Positions 8,494 through 17,409 of a DNA stretch of 47,482 nt are shown piece after piece. The notes beneath the pieces were generated by a model. The model did not search any database. It saw nothing but the letters and a program-made list of their open reading frames with translations, and was not told the DNA's origin. The stretch's first letter is position 1; every line of letters begins with the position of its first letter. The translations under genes and the position numbers were made by a program. This DNA is from Eubacterium sp. (GTDB lineage: Bacteria; Bacillota; Clostridia; Lachnospirales; Lachnospiraceae), in assembly GCA_022764165.1 (NCBI GenBank), contig JALERM010000158.1:1-47482 (forward strand). The letters run 5' to 3'.

Positions 8494-9846
8494 CTACCTC
8501 GGAATACTTCTCATACGATGCTCCCACACAAATGCCAGACAGATCAGATGTGCCACAAGGGTGACCGTCCATGTAATGGGGTAAGACATAAACAGAATAT
8601 CCAGCGAATGGTGCCAGCGGAATATGGTGAAAATCCAGATAACACGCAGACCGCAGGCTCCTGCCAGTGATACCAGCATCGGCATTATTGCATACCCAAG
8701 ACCTCGAAGGATTCCCACCGACACATCCATCATTCCACAAAGAAAATACAGCTGACAGATCATCCGCATTCGGGAAAGCCCATACTGAATAACCTCCGCA
8801 TCGGAAGAGTAGATTCCCAGAAGACCATTGCCAAAGCGGTATGCAGCATTTCCAAGAACAGCTCCAATCACAAACACCAGTGCAAAACATTCCAGTGCAA
8901 TTTTCGGAATCCTTTCTTTCTTACCACCACCTATATTCTGACTGACAAAACTCAGGGCAGTCTGATATACCGAATTCATTGCGGTATAGACAAATCCTTC
9001 GATATTTCCCGCTGCTGTACTTCCTGCCATAGCCACAGAACCAAAGGAATTGATAGAGGACTGTATCAGTACATTGGAAATGGAAAATACCGCCCCCTGC
9101 AGACCTGCCGGCAGGCCGATCCGGACAATCTGCAGCAGCTTCCCTTTATATATCCTGATATTTCTCAGTTCCAGATGGTACATTCCCTCACTCTGCATCA
9201 GACACCGCACGATCAGACAGGCGGATATCACCTGTGAAATCACTGTGGCAAGTGCCACACCTGCCACTCCCATATGAAATCCGATTACAAAAATCATGTT
9301 CATTATCACATTGATCACACCTGCCGTGAGCAGATAAAATAATGGCCTTCTGGTGTCACCGATGGCACGAAGAATTGCCGCTCCAAAATTATATACCAAC
9401 ATAGCAGGCATACCTGCAAAATAAATATTAATGTATAATGCAGCCTGATCCAGAACATTTTCCGGGGTTCCCATCCATTCCAGCATCAGCCTGCCCAGAA
9501 GCAGTCCTGCCACGATCAGAAACAGCCCTCCAATGATTCCCAACAGTACCGATGTATGCACGGTTTCCTGCATATTTTTCCTGTCCTTCGCTCCAAAATA
9601 CTGAGCAGCAAGTACATTTGTCCCAATGGAAAACCCGATAAATACATTTACAAAAAGATTAATCAGTGCACTTGTTGAGCCAACTGCCGCCAGTGCATGA
9701 CTTCCTGAAAATTTTCCTACTATCACAATATCTGCCGCATTAAACAGAAGCTGCAGGATTCCCGACAGCATCAATGGCAGTGTAAAAAGCAATAATTTGC
9801 TCAACAGCGGTCCGCTGCACATATCCATTTCATATGATTTTTTCAT
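8494..9846 (-). CDS. MATE family efflux transporter (second copy)
   Basis: 450 aa, polytopic, with the MATE opening GPLLSKLLLFTLPLMLSGIL, LFNAADIVIVGKFSG and the second-half SFVSQNIGGGKKERI segment. It differs clearly from the MATE gene at 6688-8052, so the pair is not a recent duplication. It sits between the macrodomain gene (upstream, terminator at 9883-9913) and the 80-aa gene. No convincing promoter is visible in the 73 bp upstream, so it may depend on readthrough. The substrate is unknown. Confidence 0.92.
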   Translation of the reverse strand: MKKSYEMDMCSGPLLSKLLLFTLPLMLSGILQLLFNAADIVIVGKFSGSHALAAVGSTSALINLFVNVFIGFSIGTNVLAAQYFGAKDRKNMQETVHTSVLLGIIGGLFLIVAGLLLGRLMLEWMGTPENVLDQAALYINIYFAGMPAMLVYNFGAAILRAIGDTRRPLFYLLTAGVINVIMNMIFVIGFHMGVAGVALATVISQVISACLIVRCLMQSEGMYHLELRNIRIYKGKLLQIVRIGLPAGLQGAVFSISNVLIQSSINSFGSVAMAGSTAAGNIEGFVYTAMNSVYQTALSFVSQNIGGGKKERIPKIALECFALVFVIGAVLGNAAYRFGNGLLGIYSSDAEVIQYGLSRMRMICQLYFLCGMMDVSVGILRGLGYAIMPMLVSLAGACGLRVIWIFTIFRWHHSLDILFMSYPITWTVTLVAHLICLAFVWEHRMRSIPR

Positions 9847-9882
9847 TTTCCTTTTTCCCCTAAAAAATTATGTTTATGGCAT

Positions 9883-9913
9883 AAAAAGAATCCTGCAAAG
9901 CAGGATTCTTTTT
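9883..9913. terminator. Terminator after the macrodomain gene
   Basis: Perfect 14-bp arms at 9883-9896 and 9900-9913 (AAAAAGAATCCTGC and complement), loop AAA. On the minus strand it ends in a T-run. Confidence 0.85.
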
Positions 9914-9919
9914 TACTTA

Positions 9920-10447
9920 TTACATCCGTGATTCTTCCAGATATTCGTTCAGTGCTCTCTGATATGTCTGCAGTGTATGTTCATCATGACATACCATAAT
10001 CACCTCTTCGACAACCTCTGTCCATTTGAGGAACTCACAGATTGTTGATACTGCTATTCCTGCTGCCTGTTCCACCGGATACCCATATACCCCTGTGCTA
10101 ATGGATGGAAATGCCATTGTCTTCAGCCCGCTGCTTTCTCCAAGTTTCAGGCAATGCTGATAACAGCTCTTCAACAGGACATCTTCGTAATTATCTCCTC
10201 CATGCCAAATCGGTCCCGGCGTATGAATCACATACTTTGCCGGCAGAAGATAACCCTTCGTCATCTTTGCTTTTCCGGTATCACATCCATTCAATGTTTT
10301 ACATTCTTCCAAAAGTTGCGGTCCGGCTGCTCTGTGAATCGCACCGTCAACCCCTCCGCCTCCAAGAAGCGTTGTATTCGCTGCATTAACGATTGCATCT
10401 ACCTCATACAAAGTGATATCGCCCTTTTCAATTTTAAACTTTCCCAT
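9920..10447 (-). CDS. Macrodomain protein (O-acetyl-ADP-ribose deacetylase-like)
   Basis: 175 aa, a single macrodomain. The ADP-ribose-binding features are KGDIT near the N-terminus, [23 protein letters not shown] (in two parts: NAAN and GGGGVDGAI), HTPGPIW and [12 protein letters not shown]. MacroD/YmdB-type enzymes hydrolyse O-acetyl-ADP-ribose or remove mono-ADP-ribose from proteins. The Asn of NAAN and the Asp of GGVDGAI that typify the catalytic MacroD group are both present, so it is probably an active hydrolase. It has an AGGAGG site and its own promoter. Confidence 0.93.
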   Translation of the reverse strand: MGKFKIEKGDITLYEVDAIVNAANTTLLGGGGVDGAIHRAAGPQLLEECKTLNGCDTGKAKMTKGYLLPAKYVIHTPGPIWHGGDNYEDVLLKSCYQHCLKLGESSGLKTMAFPSISTGVYGYPVEQAAGIAVSTICEFLKWTEVVEEVIMVCHDEHTLQTYQRALNEYLEESRM

Positions 10448-10476
10448 AATAATCCTCCTGCCAACCTCATGCTTTT

Positions 10477-10505
10477 ATTATAATCGCTTCGAGGAAAAAT
10501 GACAA
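10477..10505 (-). promoter_or_regulatory. Promoter of the macrodomain gene
   Basis: Minus strand TTGTCA (10505-10500), a 17-bp spacer, and TATAAT (10482-10477). Confidence 0.7.
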
Positions 10506-10514
10506 GTTTTATCA

Positions 10515-10961
10515 TTATTTGTTTGCAGCACAAATCTCAGCTACTGCCTGATTGATGACTTTTCCATCTGCTTTTCCTTTCATTTCAGCCATTACAGCCT
10601 TCATGATCTGACCTTTATTGCCTGTTGCCAGAACTTCTGCAAACTTCTCCTGCAGACATGCTTTCACTTCTTCTTTTGACATCAGCTTCGGTGCATATTC
10701 ATTGATGATATCATATCTTGCCTGATACTGTTCCAAAAGGTCTGCACGTTCTGCCGGGCAGGTATCAATCTGCTCTTTGACACTTTTCAGTTCTTTCAGA
10801 ATCACACGGTCAACCAGAGCATCATCAATATTGTCTCTGCAGCCTTCATCAATAGCCACTTTCTTTACAGCTGAAATAACGGATGAGATTGCATCCTTGC
10901 GGACCTTATCTCTTGCTTTCATCGCTGCTACCATATCTTTCTGCAATTTTGTAAATTCCAT
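10515..10961 (-). CDS. GatB/YqeY domain-containing protein
   Basis: 148 aa covering the full YqeY family: an N-terminal helical half (TKLQKDMVAAMKARDKVRKDAISSVISAVK) shown here only by its start TKLQKDMVAAMKA, and a C-terminal GatB-like tail domain ending KADGKVINQAVAEI. Standalone YqeY proteins resemble the tRNA-binding tail of GatB and may help tRNA-dependent amidation, but this is unproven. It starts behind GAGGAGG, 62 bp after the lipoprotein foldase gene with a weak hairpin between them. Confidence 0.9.
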   Translation of the reverse strand: MEFTKLQKDMVAAMKARDKVRKDAISSVISAVKKVAIDEGCRDNIDDALVDRVILKELKSVKEQIDTCPAERADLLEQYQARYDIINEYAPKLMSKEEVKACLQEKFAEVLATGNKGQIMKAVMAEMKGKADGKVINQAVAEICAANK

Positions 10962-10985
10962 AGATTCTTCCTCCTCATATGATAT

Positions 10986-11012
10986 AAGCGCTGCCCAAAA
11001 GAAGCAGCGCTT
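10986..11012 (-). terminator. Hairpin between the foldase lipoprotein and YqeY genes
   Basis: Arms AAGCGCTGC (10986-10994) and GCAGCGCTT (11004-11012). On the minus strand it is followed by TATATCATAT rather than a pure T-run, so it probably acts as a partial terminator. Confidence 0.6.
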
Positions 11013-11023
11013 TATTTTGCCTC

Positions 11024-12220
11024 TTATTCCTCTTCTGCACCCTCTTCATTATCTGCGGATGCTTCTTCATCTGCAGATACTTCTTCAATCACTGCATTCT
11101 CCAGAATCAGCTGAGTCACACGATCCAGCATAATACTCTGTTCCACATTGTCCTGTCCATATCTGCTATACAAATCTTCTGCAGTATCGCAACTGTACTG
11201 AGTCAGCATATCCTGCAGAGCAGCCTGATATGCTTCATCTCCGATGGCAAATCCTTCCGCATCACAGATTGCCTGATTAACCAGTGCCTGTGCTGCGATT
11301 GACTTACCGTATTCATCGGCATTCGTATCAAACTCCTCCTGAGTGAGCCCTGCGGCTTCAATAAAGTCGCTCAGTTCCATAGCAGAATACTGGGCATACA
11401 TTTCTGCCTGCTCAATATACAGATTTCGGCCCATCTCCACAAGAGTTTCCGGATATTCATTGATCGTACATCCGTCCACAACAGTTGTCCAGGCTGTGTA
11501 TTTCACCTGTTCTTCCGCAGACTGCTGATTGTTCTCTTCCTGCTCGGAACGAATATGATTCTTGTACTCTTCCAGCGTATAATAGCCTTCAATATTGGCA
11601 GCCACCCATTCATCAGTTGCTTCTTCCAGAGGTGCTTTGATTGCATTCACAGTAACTGTAAATTCAACCTCTTTTCCTGAGAGTTCCTCTGTATACCCCT
11701 CTGGGAATGTCAGATTCAGGGTACGGGTTTCTCCTTTGGATGCTCCAATCAGGCCATCTTCGAAACCATCAATAAACTGTCCGGAACCAAGTCTCAGGTC
11801 AGCTCCCTGATCGCTTCCGCCTTCAAACTCTTCGCCATCAATTTTTCCTACATAATCAATATTGACTGTGTCACCTTCCTGTGCAGATCTGCCGCTGACT
11901 TCAACCGGATAGTTTGCAAGCGCGGTCTGAATTTCATTCTCTACATCTTCATCAGTTACACTCTCGATGGTCTTCTCAACCTTGATTCCTTTATATTCTC
12001 CCAGGGTTACACACTTTGCCACATCAATGTCATCTAAAAGCTCTGCCGTTGTAGGAGTCTCTTCTTCATCCTCAGTCTCTTTTCCATCTGTATTCTCTTC
12101 TGTCTGATTTGTTTCTGTCTGATTATCTGTTCCACTGGTTGTTTCTGATTTCTGTTTACATCCTGCTGCCGCAATACTGACTGCCAGCAACAGAGCTGTC
12201 ATCACTGCTCTTTTTTTCAT
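11024..12220 (-). CDS. Trigger-factor-like FKBP peptidyl-prolyl isomerase lipoprotein
   Basis: 398 aa from ATG 12220 (GGAGGAATTT site). Residues 1-20 are a lipoprotein signal (ALLLAVSIAAAGC, acylated Cys21), followed by a Thr/Glu-rich linker. The centre carries an FKBP-type domain of the trigger-factor kind (GDTVNIDYVGKIDGEEFEGG, FIDGFEDGLIGASKGETR, LSGKEVEFTVTVNAIK), and the C-terminus resembles the trigger-factor helical chaperone arm. The tail is very acidic. The ribosome-binding domain of true trigger factor is missing and replaced by the lipid anchor, so this is an extracytoplasmic foldase, analogous in role to PrsA. It sits next to envelope genes. Confidence 0.88.
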   Translation of the reverse strand: MKKRAVMTALLLAVSIAAAGCKQKSETTSGTDNQTETNQTEENTDGKETEDEEETPTTAELLDDIDVAKCVTLGEYKGIKVEKTIESVTDEDVENEIQTALANYPVEVSGRSAQEGDTVNIDYVGKIDGEEFEGGSDQGADLRLGSGQFIDGFEDGLIGASKGETRTLNLTFPEGYTEELSGKEVEFTVTVNAIKAPLEEATDEWVAANIEGYYTLEEYKNHIRSEQEENNQQSAEEQVKYTAWTTVVDGCTINEYPETLVEMGRNLYIEQAEMYAQYSAMELSDFIEAAGLTQEEFDTNADEYGKSIAAQALVNQAICDAEGFAIGDEAYQAALQDMLTQYSCDTAEDLYSRYGQDNVEQSIMLDRVTQLILENAVIEEVSADEEASADNEEGAEEE

Positions 12221-12323
12221 AAATTCCTCCATTAATTCCGCCAATACTACTTGGTTATACCACATTTTTTTATAAAATGAAAGGCTTTCCCACTTATTTC
12301 ATATTTTTTTCACAACAATCCTG

Positions 12324-13649
12324 TTAGATTTCCGGTTCCGCCTCTTTCGGTGCTGATGGTCTGCGCATATCATACAATCCTGAGAAATCCAGTATTCCGG
12401 TAAATCTTCCTGCATTCTGATATACATCCTGATACATCCGATAACCATCTACTTGCTTATAACTGCACCTCAGATATTCTTCTGTCAGCTGACTCCAGGG
12501 TCCACTGATATCAAGTCCGCAATAATAACGAAATCCCTGATTTTTTAAATACTGATATACTTCATTATCTTCCGAATATACGCTCCAGTTGCTGATATCC
12601 CTTCCATCCGGAAAAATCAGTTTATCCACCGTTCCGACCAGTACTTCCGCCTGACTCCTCCATTGTTCCATATCAGACTGCACCACTGACAAATCCTGTG
12701 CATAACTGACATTCTTATAACCATTGCAGGCGAACTCCCAGCCCCTGGCTTTCAATTCCTCCACAACCTGCTTCAAAAGATCCGTCTCCGTAACTGTCTC
12801 ATACCCCAGAATGCCGTTATATCCATTCACTCCAAGAATTCCTCTGGCATTGTTCAGTGAAAAATCCGGATGATTCTCCACAAATGCCTCCACACACGTA
12901 ACTACATCGTAAACACCGATTGACGATGATCCGTCACTCTGTACCAATTCATTGACCAGTCTGCCATTTTCATCCACCAGAAGCTTCGACGCAATTCCCT
13001 GTCCATATAGTGACAAATCATAGTTCACATTTTTCTGTGAAAGAATCAATGGCTTTTTTCCCTGTGGAAGCATCAGGTTTTTCTTTTCCATCATCCCATC
13101 CTGGTTTACTGCTGCCAGATCCTCCAGCTTAACCAGCATATAACCCTGGTCATACAACTGCTGCAAAATCTGATTAAATTCATCCACGGTCACACAACTT
13201 TGATCCAGCAGCGAAGCTGCCTGAACATCCTCCTGTCCAAAAGCCATATCCGGATCAGCAATCAATGTCCGAAAAGACAAATGCAGTACTTTATCCGTAT
13301 CAACAGCTTCCATTACAATCTCTTCCGTTTGCTCATCCTGATTCTCATTTTTCTTATCAGCCTTATCCTTTTTCCCTCCGAAAATCAAAAATATCAAAAA
13401 CACCAGCAGCAGAATCAGGACCGCAGCAAGAGCCGCACGAATCATCAGTGCTCTGCGTCTCCTTCTCCGACGCAACTCTCTTTTTCTTCTCTGAATGCGA
13501 AGTCTTCTGGCAAGTTCCTCCGCACTTTCTTCCTTACCTTCTGTCCCGGATTTTTTCTCCGTCGGCTGCTTATTCCCAATCTGAGATGCGGCCTGCACTC
13601 TCTTATCCATCTTCTTGTCAGAATCTTCGAAGTATCTTATTTCTTTCAT
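12324..13649 (-). CDS. Membrane-anchored polysaccharide-deacetylase-like protein, metal ligands lost
   Basis: 441 aa: a basic cytoplasmic N-terminus with an arginine run (about 50-67), one membrane helix (about 70-91), an acidic linker, and an extracellular domain from about 115. The domain aligns along its length with the upstream paralog (GYNGILGYET, PQGKKPLILS, DEFNQILQQLYDQGY). Where the paralog has Asp-Asp (SLDDLSYY) this has SQKNVNY (K206, N207). Where the paralog has HTWGH this has NGYKN (309-313). All expected metal ligands and the catalytic Asp are therefore absent. It is probably a non-catalytic homolog, perhaps glycan-binding or regulatory. Confidence 0.85.
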   Translation of the reverse strand: MKEIRYFEDSDKKMDKRVQAASQIGNKQPTEKKSGTEGKEESAEELARRLRIQRRKRELRRRRRRRALMIRAALAAVLILLLVFLIFLIFGGKKDKADKKNENQDEQTEEIVMEAVDTDKVLHLSFRTLIADPDMAFGQEDVQAASLLDQSCVTVDEFNQILQQLYDQGYMLVKLEDLAAVNQDGMMEKKNLMLPQGKKPLILSQKNVNYDLSLYGQGIASKLLVDENGRLVNELVQSDGSSSIGVYDVVTCVEAFVENHPDFSLNNARGILGVNGYNGILGYETVTETDLLKQVVEELKARGWEFACNGYKNVSYAQDLSVVQSDMEQWRSQAEVLVGTVDKLIFPDGRDISNWSVYSEDNEVYQYLKNQGFRYYCGLDISGPWSQLTEEYLRCSYKQVDGYRMYQDVYQNAGRFTGILDFSGLYDMRRPSAPKEAEPEI

Positions 13650-13712
13650 ACTCCATCCTCATCTTTCCATCCTGTTTTCCGCTTAGACTTCTTTCGTAAT
13701 TTATATAACCAG

Positions 13713-13752
13713 AACCGGTGGAAAAACGGCATCTGCTGTTCTCCCACCGGTT
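13713..13752 (-). terminator. Hairpin between the two deacetylase paralogs
   Basis: Arms AACCGGTGG (13713-13721) and CCACCGGTT (13744-13752) with a 22-nt loop that contains further pairing. The minus-strand flank lacks a good T-run, so readthrough into the downstream paralog is likely. Confidence 0.5.
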
Positions 13753-13756
13753 TATC

Positions 13757-15235
13757 TTACAGTCCCGGCATATCAGTTCTAGCCGGATCCAGAATCTGTG
13801 ATGCATCAAACAAATCACTGGTTCTGTTCTTACTTCCATGTACGTCATTCCACAGGCGGTAACCATCCAGATTTCTTCTTCCCTGTCTCAGATAACTGTC
13901 TCTGATCTGCAGGAAATACTGAGAAGAATCCACATTGCAGAAGAAGTTAAATCCCTGACTTTTCAGGTAACTGAACTTTTCGTTATCTGCCGAATAATCA
14001 TGCCAGTCTGCCAGATCCTGCCCATGAGCAAAAATAATCGTATCCGTACCTCCGATCAAAGGTGCTACATAAGCCATCCACTTCTCCGTATCTGTCTTTA
14101 TATTTTCCAGAGAAGCATCACCCACACGGATATGCCCCCAGGTATGGCTGGCAAATCTCCATCCATCCGCAATCATGGCTTCTGCCACTTTTTTAGCTTC
14201 CGCACATTCCTGATCCCAGTTAAAATCCGGATTGGCATCCAGCCACGCCTGCTGGTCTGCGGTCAGATTTTCTCTGGTTTTATAGGCAATATCTGTCCGA
14301 TACCCCAGAATTCCATTATAGCCTGTCAAAGCAATCGTACCACGGGCACCATGGTAGGCACCATCAGGATGGGCTTCCAGGAACTGATCCAGAAGAGGCA
14401 CACAATCATAGGCACCTATTTTCTTACTTCCATCCGCCTCATAATATTCACAGACTGGTTTTCCATTCTCATCGAGAACCATCTTGGAGGCCGTTCCTCT
14501 TCCATCATAGCTGTGATAGTAGGAAAGGTCATCCAGTGAAAGTACAAATGGTTTCTTTCCTTCCGGAAGCATAATCTGATTCACCGTAAAATGTACTGTT
14601 CCATCCTCATCTTCCGTCTGTCTGACAAGATCATGCAGATCCACCAGAACATAACCATTATCATACATCGCCTGCGTAATCTTATTGAACTCATCAACAG
14701 TGGTCATCCACTGCTTAAATCCTGCGGCCGCACTGTCGTTGCCGGCGAATCCTCTCTCCGGATCCACTACCAGCGAATGATAGAAAATATGGGTTACTTC
14801 ATTCATATCCACCGGAACCAGCGTAGACTTTTCTGCTTCATATGATGCAATCTTTGCAATAATTTCCGCATCCTGATCATAATCTTCCAGTGACTTTAAA
14901 AGTTCCACCGCTCCGTCATAATCATAACCCTTCGCCATCAACTCAGCTTTTGCAATCGTATCTTTTTTCTGTTGGTTTTTCTCCTCTTCCTCACGGATCA
15001 GCTGCTCCTGACGGGCCTTCTCCTCCGCTTTCTTCTGTTTTGACTTTTTCACCTGAAAAGATACCAGCACAATACTTCCTATCAAAATCAAAATCAAAAC
15101 GCCCAGAACTGCAGCCCGCATCATCATGGCCTGTCTTCTTCTCTTTCTTCTCCGTTCCCGGCGAAGACGCTCAATCCTTTTTTGTCTCTCTTCCTCCGAC
15201 ATGGGAGGTCTGTTGCTCTTCTTCTGTTCACTCAT
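13757..15235 (-). CDS. Membrane-anchored polysaccharide deacetylase family protein
   Basis: 492 aa from ATG 15235, which has GAGAGG upstream; a TTG 7 codons earlier is less likely. A strongly basic N-terminus, a membrane helix at about 40-62, a charged coiled-coil linker to about 130, and an extracellular NodB-like domain. The deacetylase motif 1 Asp pair (SLDDLSYY, D235-D236) and the motif 2 histidines (SHTWGH, H364 and H368) are both present, so a Zn2+- or other metal-dependent N-deacetylase acting on peptidoglycan or another cell-surface glycan is plausible. It is the first gene of a tandem paralog pair; the second copy has lost these residues. Confidence 0.87.
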   Translation of the reverse strand: MSEQKKSNRPPMSEEERQKRIERLRRERRRKRRRQAMMMRAAVLGVLILILIGSIVLVSFQVKKSKQKKAEEKARQEQLIREEEEKNQQKKDTIAKAELMAKGYDYDGAVELLKSLEDYDQDAEIIAKIASYEAEKSTLVPVDMNEVTHIFYHSLVVDPERGFAGNDSAAAGFKQWMTTVDEFNKITQAMYDNGYVLVDLHDLVRQTEDEDGTVHFTVNQIMLPEGKKPFVLSLDDLSYYHSYDGRGTASKMVLDENGKPVCEYYEADGSKKIGAYDCVPLLDQFLEAHPDGAYHGARGTIALTGYNGILGYRTDIAYKTRENLTADQQAWLDANPDFNWDQECAEAKKVAEAMIADGWRFASHTWGHIRVGDASLENIKTDTEKWMAYVAPLIGGTDTIIFAHGQDLADWHDYSADNEKFSYLKSQGFNFFCNVDSSQYFLQIRDSYLRQGRRNLDGYRLWNDVHGSKNRTSDLFDASQILDPARTDMPGL

Positions 15236-15319
15236 CTCGCAAACCTCTCTTTCCAAAATGTCTCCGGTATATTTCCACTCAGCATCTGTTTTTAAGATAC
15301 TGGATTACATACTATTTTT

Positions 15320-15328
15320 ATTATAACA
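15320..15328 (-). promoter_or_regulatory. Extended -10 promoter of the deacetylase pair
   Basis: Minus strand TGTTATAAT (15328-15320): a perfect TATAAT with the TGn extension. No good -35 box. Confidence 0.55.
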
Positions 15329-15421
15329 TGAATCCTTTCAATTTCTACCTCTAATTTGTTTCTTTTTTCTTTCTTTTTCGTGAATAATTCTGCGAGGATA
15401 GTGGCTACCTGAACTGTAACT

Positions 15422-15471
15422 AAAAAAAGAAACAGGTCCAAGGACACATATTGTATCCCTGTACCTGTCTC
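15422..15471 (-). terminator. Terminator after the 150-aa membrane protein gene
   Basis: Long imperfect hairpin with outer arms 15429-15437 and 15463-15471 and inner pairing AAGGACAC with GTATCCCT. The minus strand ends in a run of seven T residues (15428-15422). Confidence 0.8.
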
Positions 15472-15477
15472 TTTTTC

Positions 15478-15930
15478 TTATTTTTTCCCCGTAACTTTAT
15501 TCTTGATTTTTTTGAAAAATCCGACTTTTTCCGGTGGTGCGGGAAGTGGACCGCGCACACCCCGAACATCTGTTATGTAGATGCCGCTGACAGTTGCTTT
15601 TACTTCTTTTTTCAGTGGTATCTGATCAAAAATCTTATCATCAGCTACCAGTACCATGATTCTCGGACCAATTTTGGCCTTTACAATGGGAAGCTTGCTT
15701 CTGCGCATCAGCTTCGGTGTCTGGTCAATGACCATCTGCGGTAATCCGGAGTCTTTGATTGGTAAACGCTTCTTATCAATAATCAGCATGGTTGTGGTCT
15801 GCTTTGCAGCCTCAATCTGCTCCTGTCTTTCATCCTGTTTTTTCTGTACCCGTTTGCCGACAAAATAAAGGACAACCATTACGGCAGCGAGAACAATCAA
15901 AATGATTAATAATACCATCCAGACTTTCAT
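15478..15930 (-). CDS. Single-pass membrane protein of unknown function
   Basis: 150 aa: a hydrophobic helix at residues 4-24, then a basic Gln/Glu-rich stretch. A compact domain of about 90 residues follows, with alternating hydrophobic residues (TTTMLIIDKKRLPIKDSGLP, VKAKIGPRIMVLVADDKIFD, VKATVSGIYITDVRG) and then a lysine-rich tail. The pattern suggests a small beta-barrel-like domain facing the cytoplasm. I recognise no named family. It has its own promoter and terminator and a GGAGG site, so it is a real, separately transcribed gene. Confidence 0.75.
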   Translation of the reverse strand: MKVWMVLLIILIVLAAVMVVLYFVGKRVQKKQDERQEQIEAAKQTTTMLIIDKKRLPIKDSGLPQMVIDQTPKLMRRSKLPIVKAKIGPRIMVLVADDKIFDQIPLKKEVKATVSGIYITDVRGVRGPLPAPPEKVGFFKKIKNKVTGKK

Positions 15931-15967
15931 ACTCTTCCTCCTGTGGGTGAATTCTTACGCTTTTATT

Positions 15968-15996
15968 ATTCTAACACTGAAAAGAGGAAAAGGCAA
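15968..15996 (-). promoter_or_regulatory. Promoter of the 150-aa membrane protein gene
   Basis: Minus strand TTGCCT (15996-15991), a 17-bp spacer, and TAGAAT (15973-15968). Confidence 0.55.
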
Positions 15997-16016
15997 TTGG
16001 ATTTTAGGAAAAATAA

Positions 16017-16478
16017 TCACGTAAAAAACACCGCCGCCTCTTTATTCCCTTTCGGCGTCACGCGTATGTTCATGGTACAGTCCGCCACCGGATTTCCATT
16101 CATGCAAAGTGCATATTCTGCCCGCAGTTCCATCCACTCCGATGCCTGCACCAGCGTAACACCGGTGGCGGCAATTTCCATCTGAATTGTCCCCATCGGT
16201 GTTTTGTACAATGACATATTTTTCTTATCTTTTTCAAAAATCATGTGTACATTGACCAGACCTTTTTTACGGACTTCCATCATTCCCGGTCTGACCTTTA
16301 CCATGTTATGGACGGGTTCTGTAAACCCTTCCATTCTTTCTTCATACAGAAGATAATGTGTGTTGTTTCTGAAATAATATTCACCTGGCGTGATCAGTTC
16401 GATAGGCTCATCCTGTTCTGTGATACCCCCCATATTCTGCACACCTCTGATATGTATCAGCACTTCTTTTGTCATCAT
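16017..16478 (-). CDS. DUF1934 domain-containing protein (YwiB-like)
   Basis: 153 aa, a single DUF1934 domain, predicted as a small calycin-like beta-barrel: MTKEVLIHIRG at the start, ELITPGEYYFRNNTHYLLYEE, VKVRPGMMEVRKKG and a C-terminal basic VTPKGNKE segment. The biochemical role is unknown. Its ATG overlaps the murI stop (ATGA), so the two are translationally coupled. An alternative start one codon later is possible. Confidence 0.9.
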   Translation of the reverse strand: MMTKEVLIHIRGVQNMGGITEQDEPIELITPGEYYFRNNTHYLLYEERMEGFTEPVHNMVKVRPGMMEVRKKGLVNVHMIFEKDKKNMSLYKTPMGTIQMEIAATGVTLVQASEWMELRAEYALCMNGNPVADCTMNIRVTPKGNKEAAVFFT

Positions 16479-17305
16479 AATTCCTGATATTCCTCCAGAT
16501 TGATCTGTTTGGTCCGTTCCACATCATAAGGCAGTATGGAATTGGCAAATTCTTTGAACTTTTCTGCCGCATCACTCACATAAAACCGATACGGGAATTC
16601 TTCTTTTATTCCTCCCTGATTTTCCATATGCTGATCCGCAAGAAGATTTTTGAGAACCATAGAAGTCTCATAAGCCGGATTCACAAGCCGTACCTTGTCT
16701 CCCATAATATCACCGATCAGTTTTCGAAGCAGAGGATAATGTGTACACCCCAAAATCAGGGTGTCGATGTCCTGCTCCTGAAGTACCTCCAGATATCGGC
16801 GGGCTATCATTTCCGTAATCGGATCTTTTCTCCATCCCTCTTCCACCAGAGGCACAAACAGCGGACATGGCTTGCCGATCACAGAAATCTCCGGATCAAT
16901 CTCCTGAATGAGTTTTGTATATAGACCACTGCGAATGGTCGCCTCTGTGGCAATCACACCCACACGTTTGCTCTCCGTAGCCTGTGCAGCCACCCGGGCA
17001 CCCGGTTTTACCACACCGATAATCGGAATATCTATTTCTTTTTCCAGTGTATCCAGGGCCAGCGCACTGGCGGTATTACATGCCACCACAATTGCTTTTA
17101 CTCCCCGGCTCTGCAGGAAACGCACAATCTGCCGGGAATACCGAATAATGGTATCTTTTGACTTACTTCCGTAAGGAAGCCTGGCTGTATCACCAAAATA
17201 TACTATTTTTTCCGAAGGCAGATTCCTCATAATTTCTCTGGCAACTGTCAGTCCGCCAATTCCGGAATCAAATACGCCAATCGGGGCATTGGAATCTATT
17301 ATCAT
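16475..17305 (-). CDS. murI: Glutamate racemase
   Basis: 276 aa from ATG 17305 (GGAGAAC site); ten further in-frame residues upstream look untranslated. Catalytic features are all visible: GVFDSGIGGLT (D13, S14), VVACNTAS (C76) and ILGCTHYPLL (C187), plus ARLPYGSKS and GVVKPGARVA. The enzyme converts L- to D-glutamate in the cytoplasm for peptidoglycan stem peptides. It has its own promoter and is coupled to the DUF1934 gene. Confidence 0.97.
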   Translation of the reverse strand: MIIDSNAPIGVFDSGIGGLTVAREIMRNLPSEKIVYFGDTARLPYGSKSKDTIIRYSRQIVRFLQSRGVKAIVVACNTASALALDTLEKEIDIPIIGVVKPGARVAAQATESKRVGVIATEATIRSGLYTKLIQEIDPEISVIGKPCPLFVPLVEEGWRKDPITEMIARRYLEVLQEQDIDTLILGCTHYPLLRKLIGDIMGDKVRLVNPAYETSMVLKNLLADQHMENQGGIKEEFPYRFYVSDAAEKFKEFANSILPYDVERTKQINLEEYQEL

Positions 17306-17365
17306 GACTGTTCTCCATTCTCTAACTGGTTTCATGAATACGGAAACCGATTTCCATATGCTATC

Positions 17366-17394
17366 ATTCTACCTGTTCTGAAGAAAGAATTCAA
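17366..17394 (-). promoter_or_regulatory. Promoter of murI-DUF1934
   Basis: Minus strand TTGAAT (17394-17389), a 17-bp spacer, and TAGAAT (17371-17366). Confidence 0.6.
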
Positions 17395-17409
17395 GCCCCT
17401 GTGATGCTT

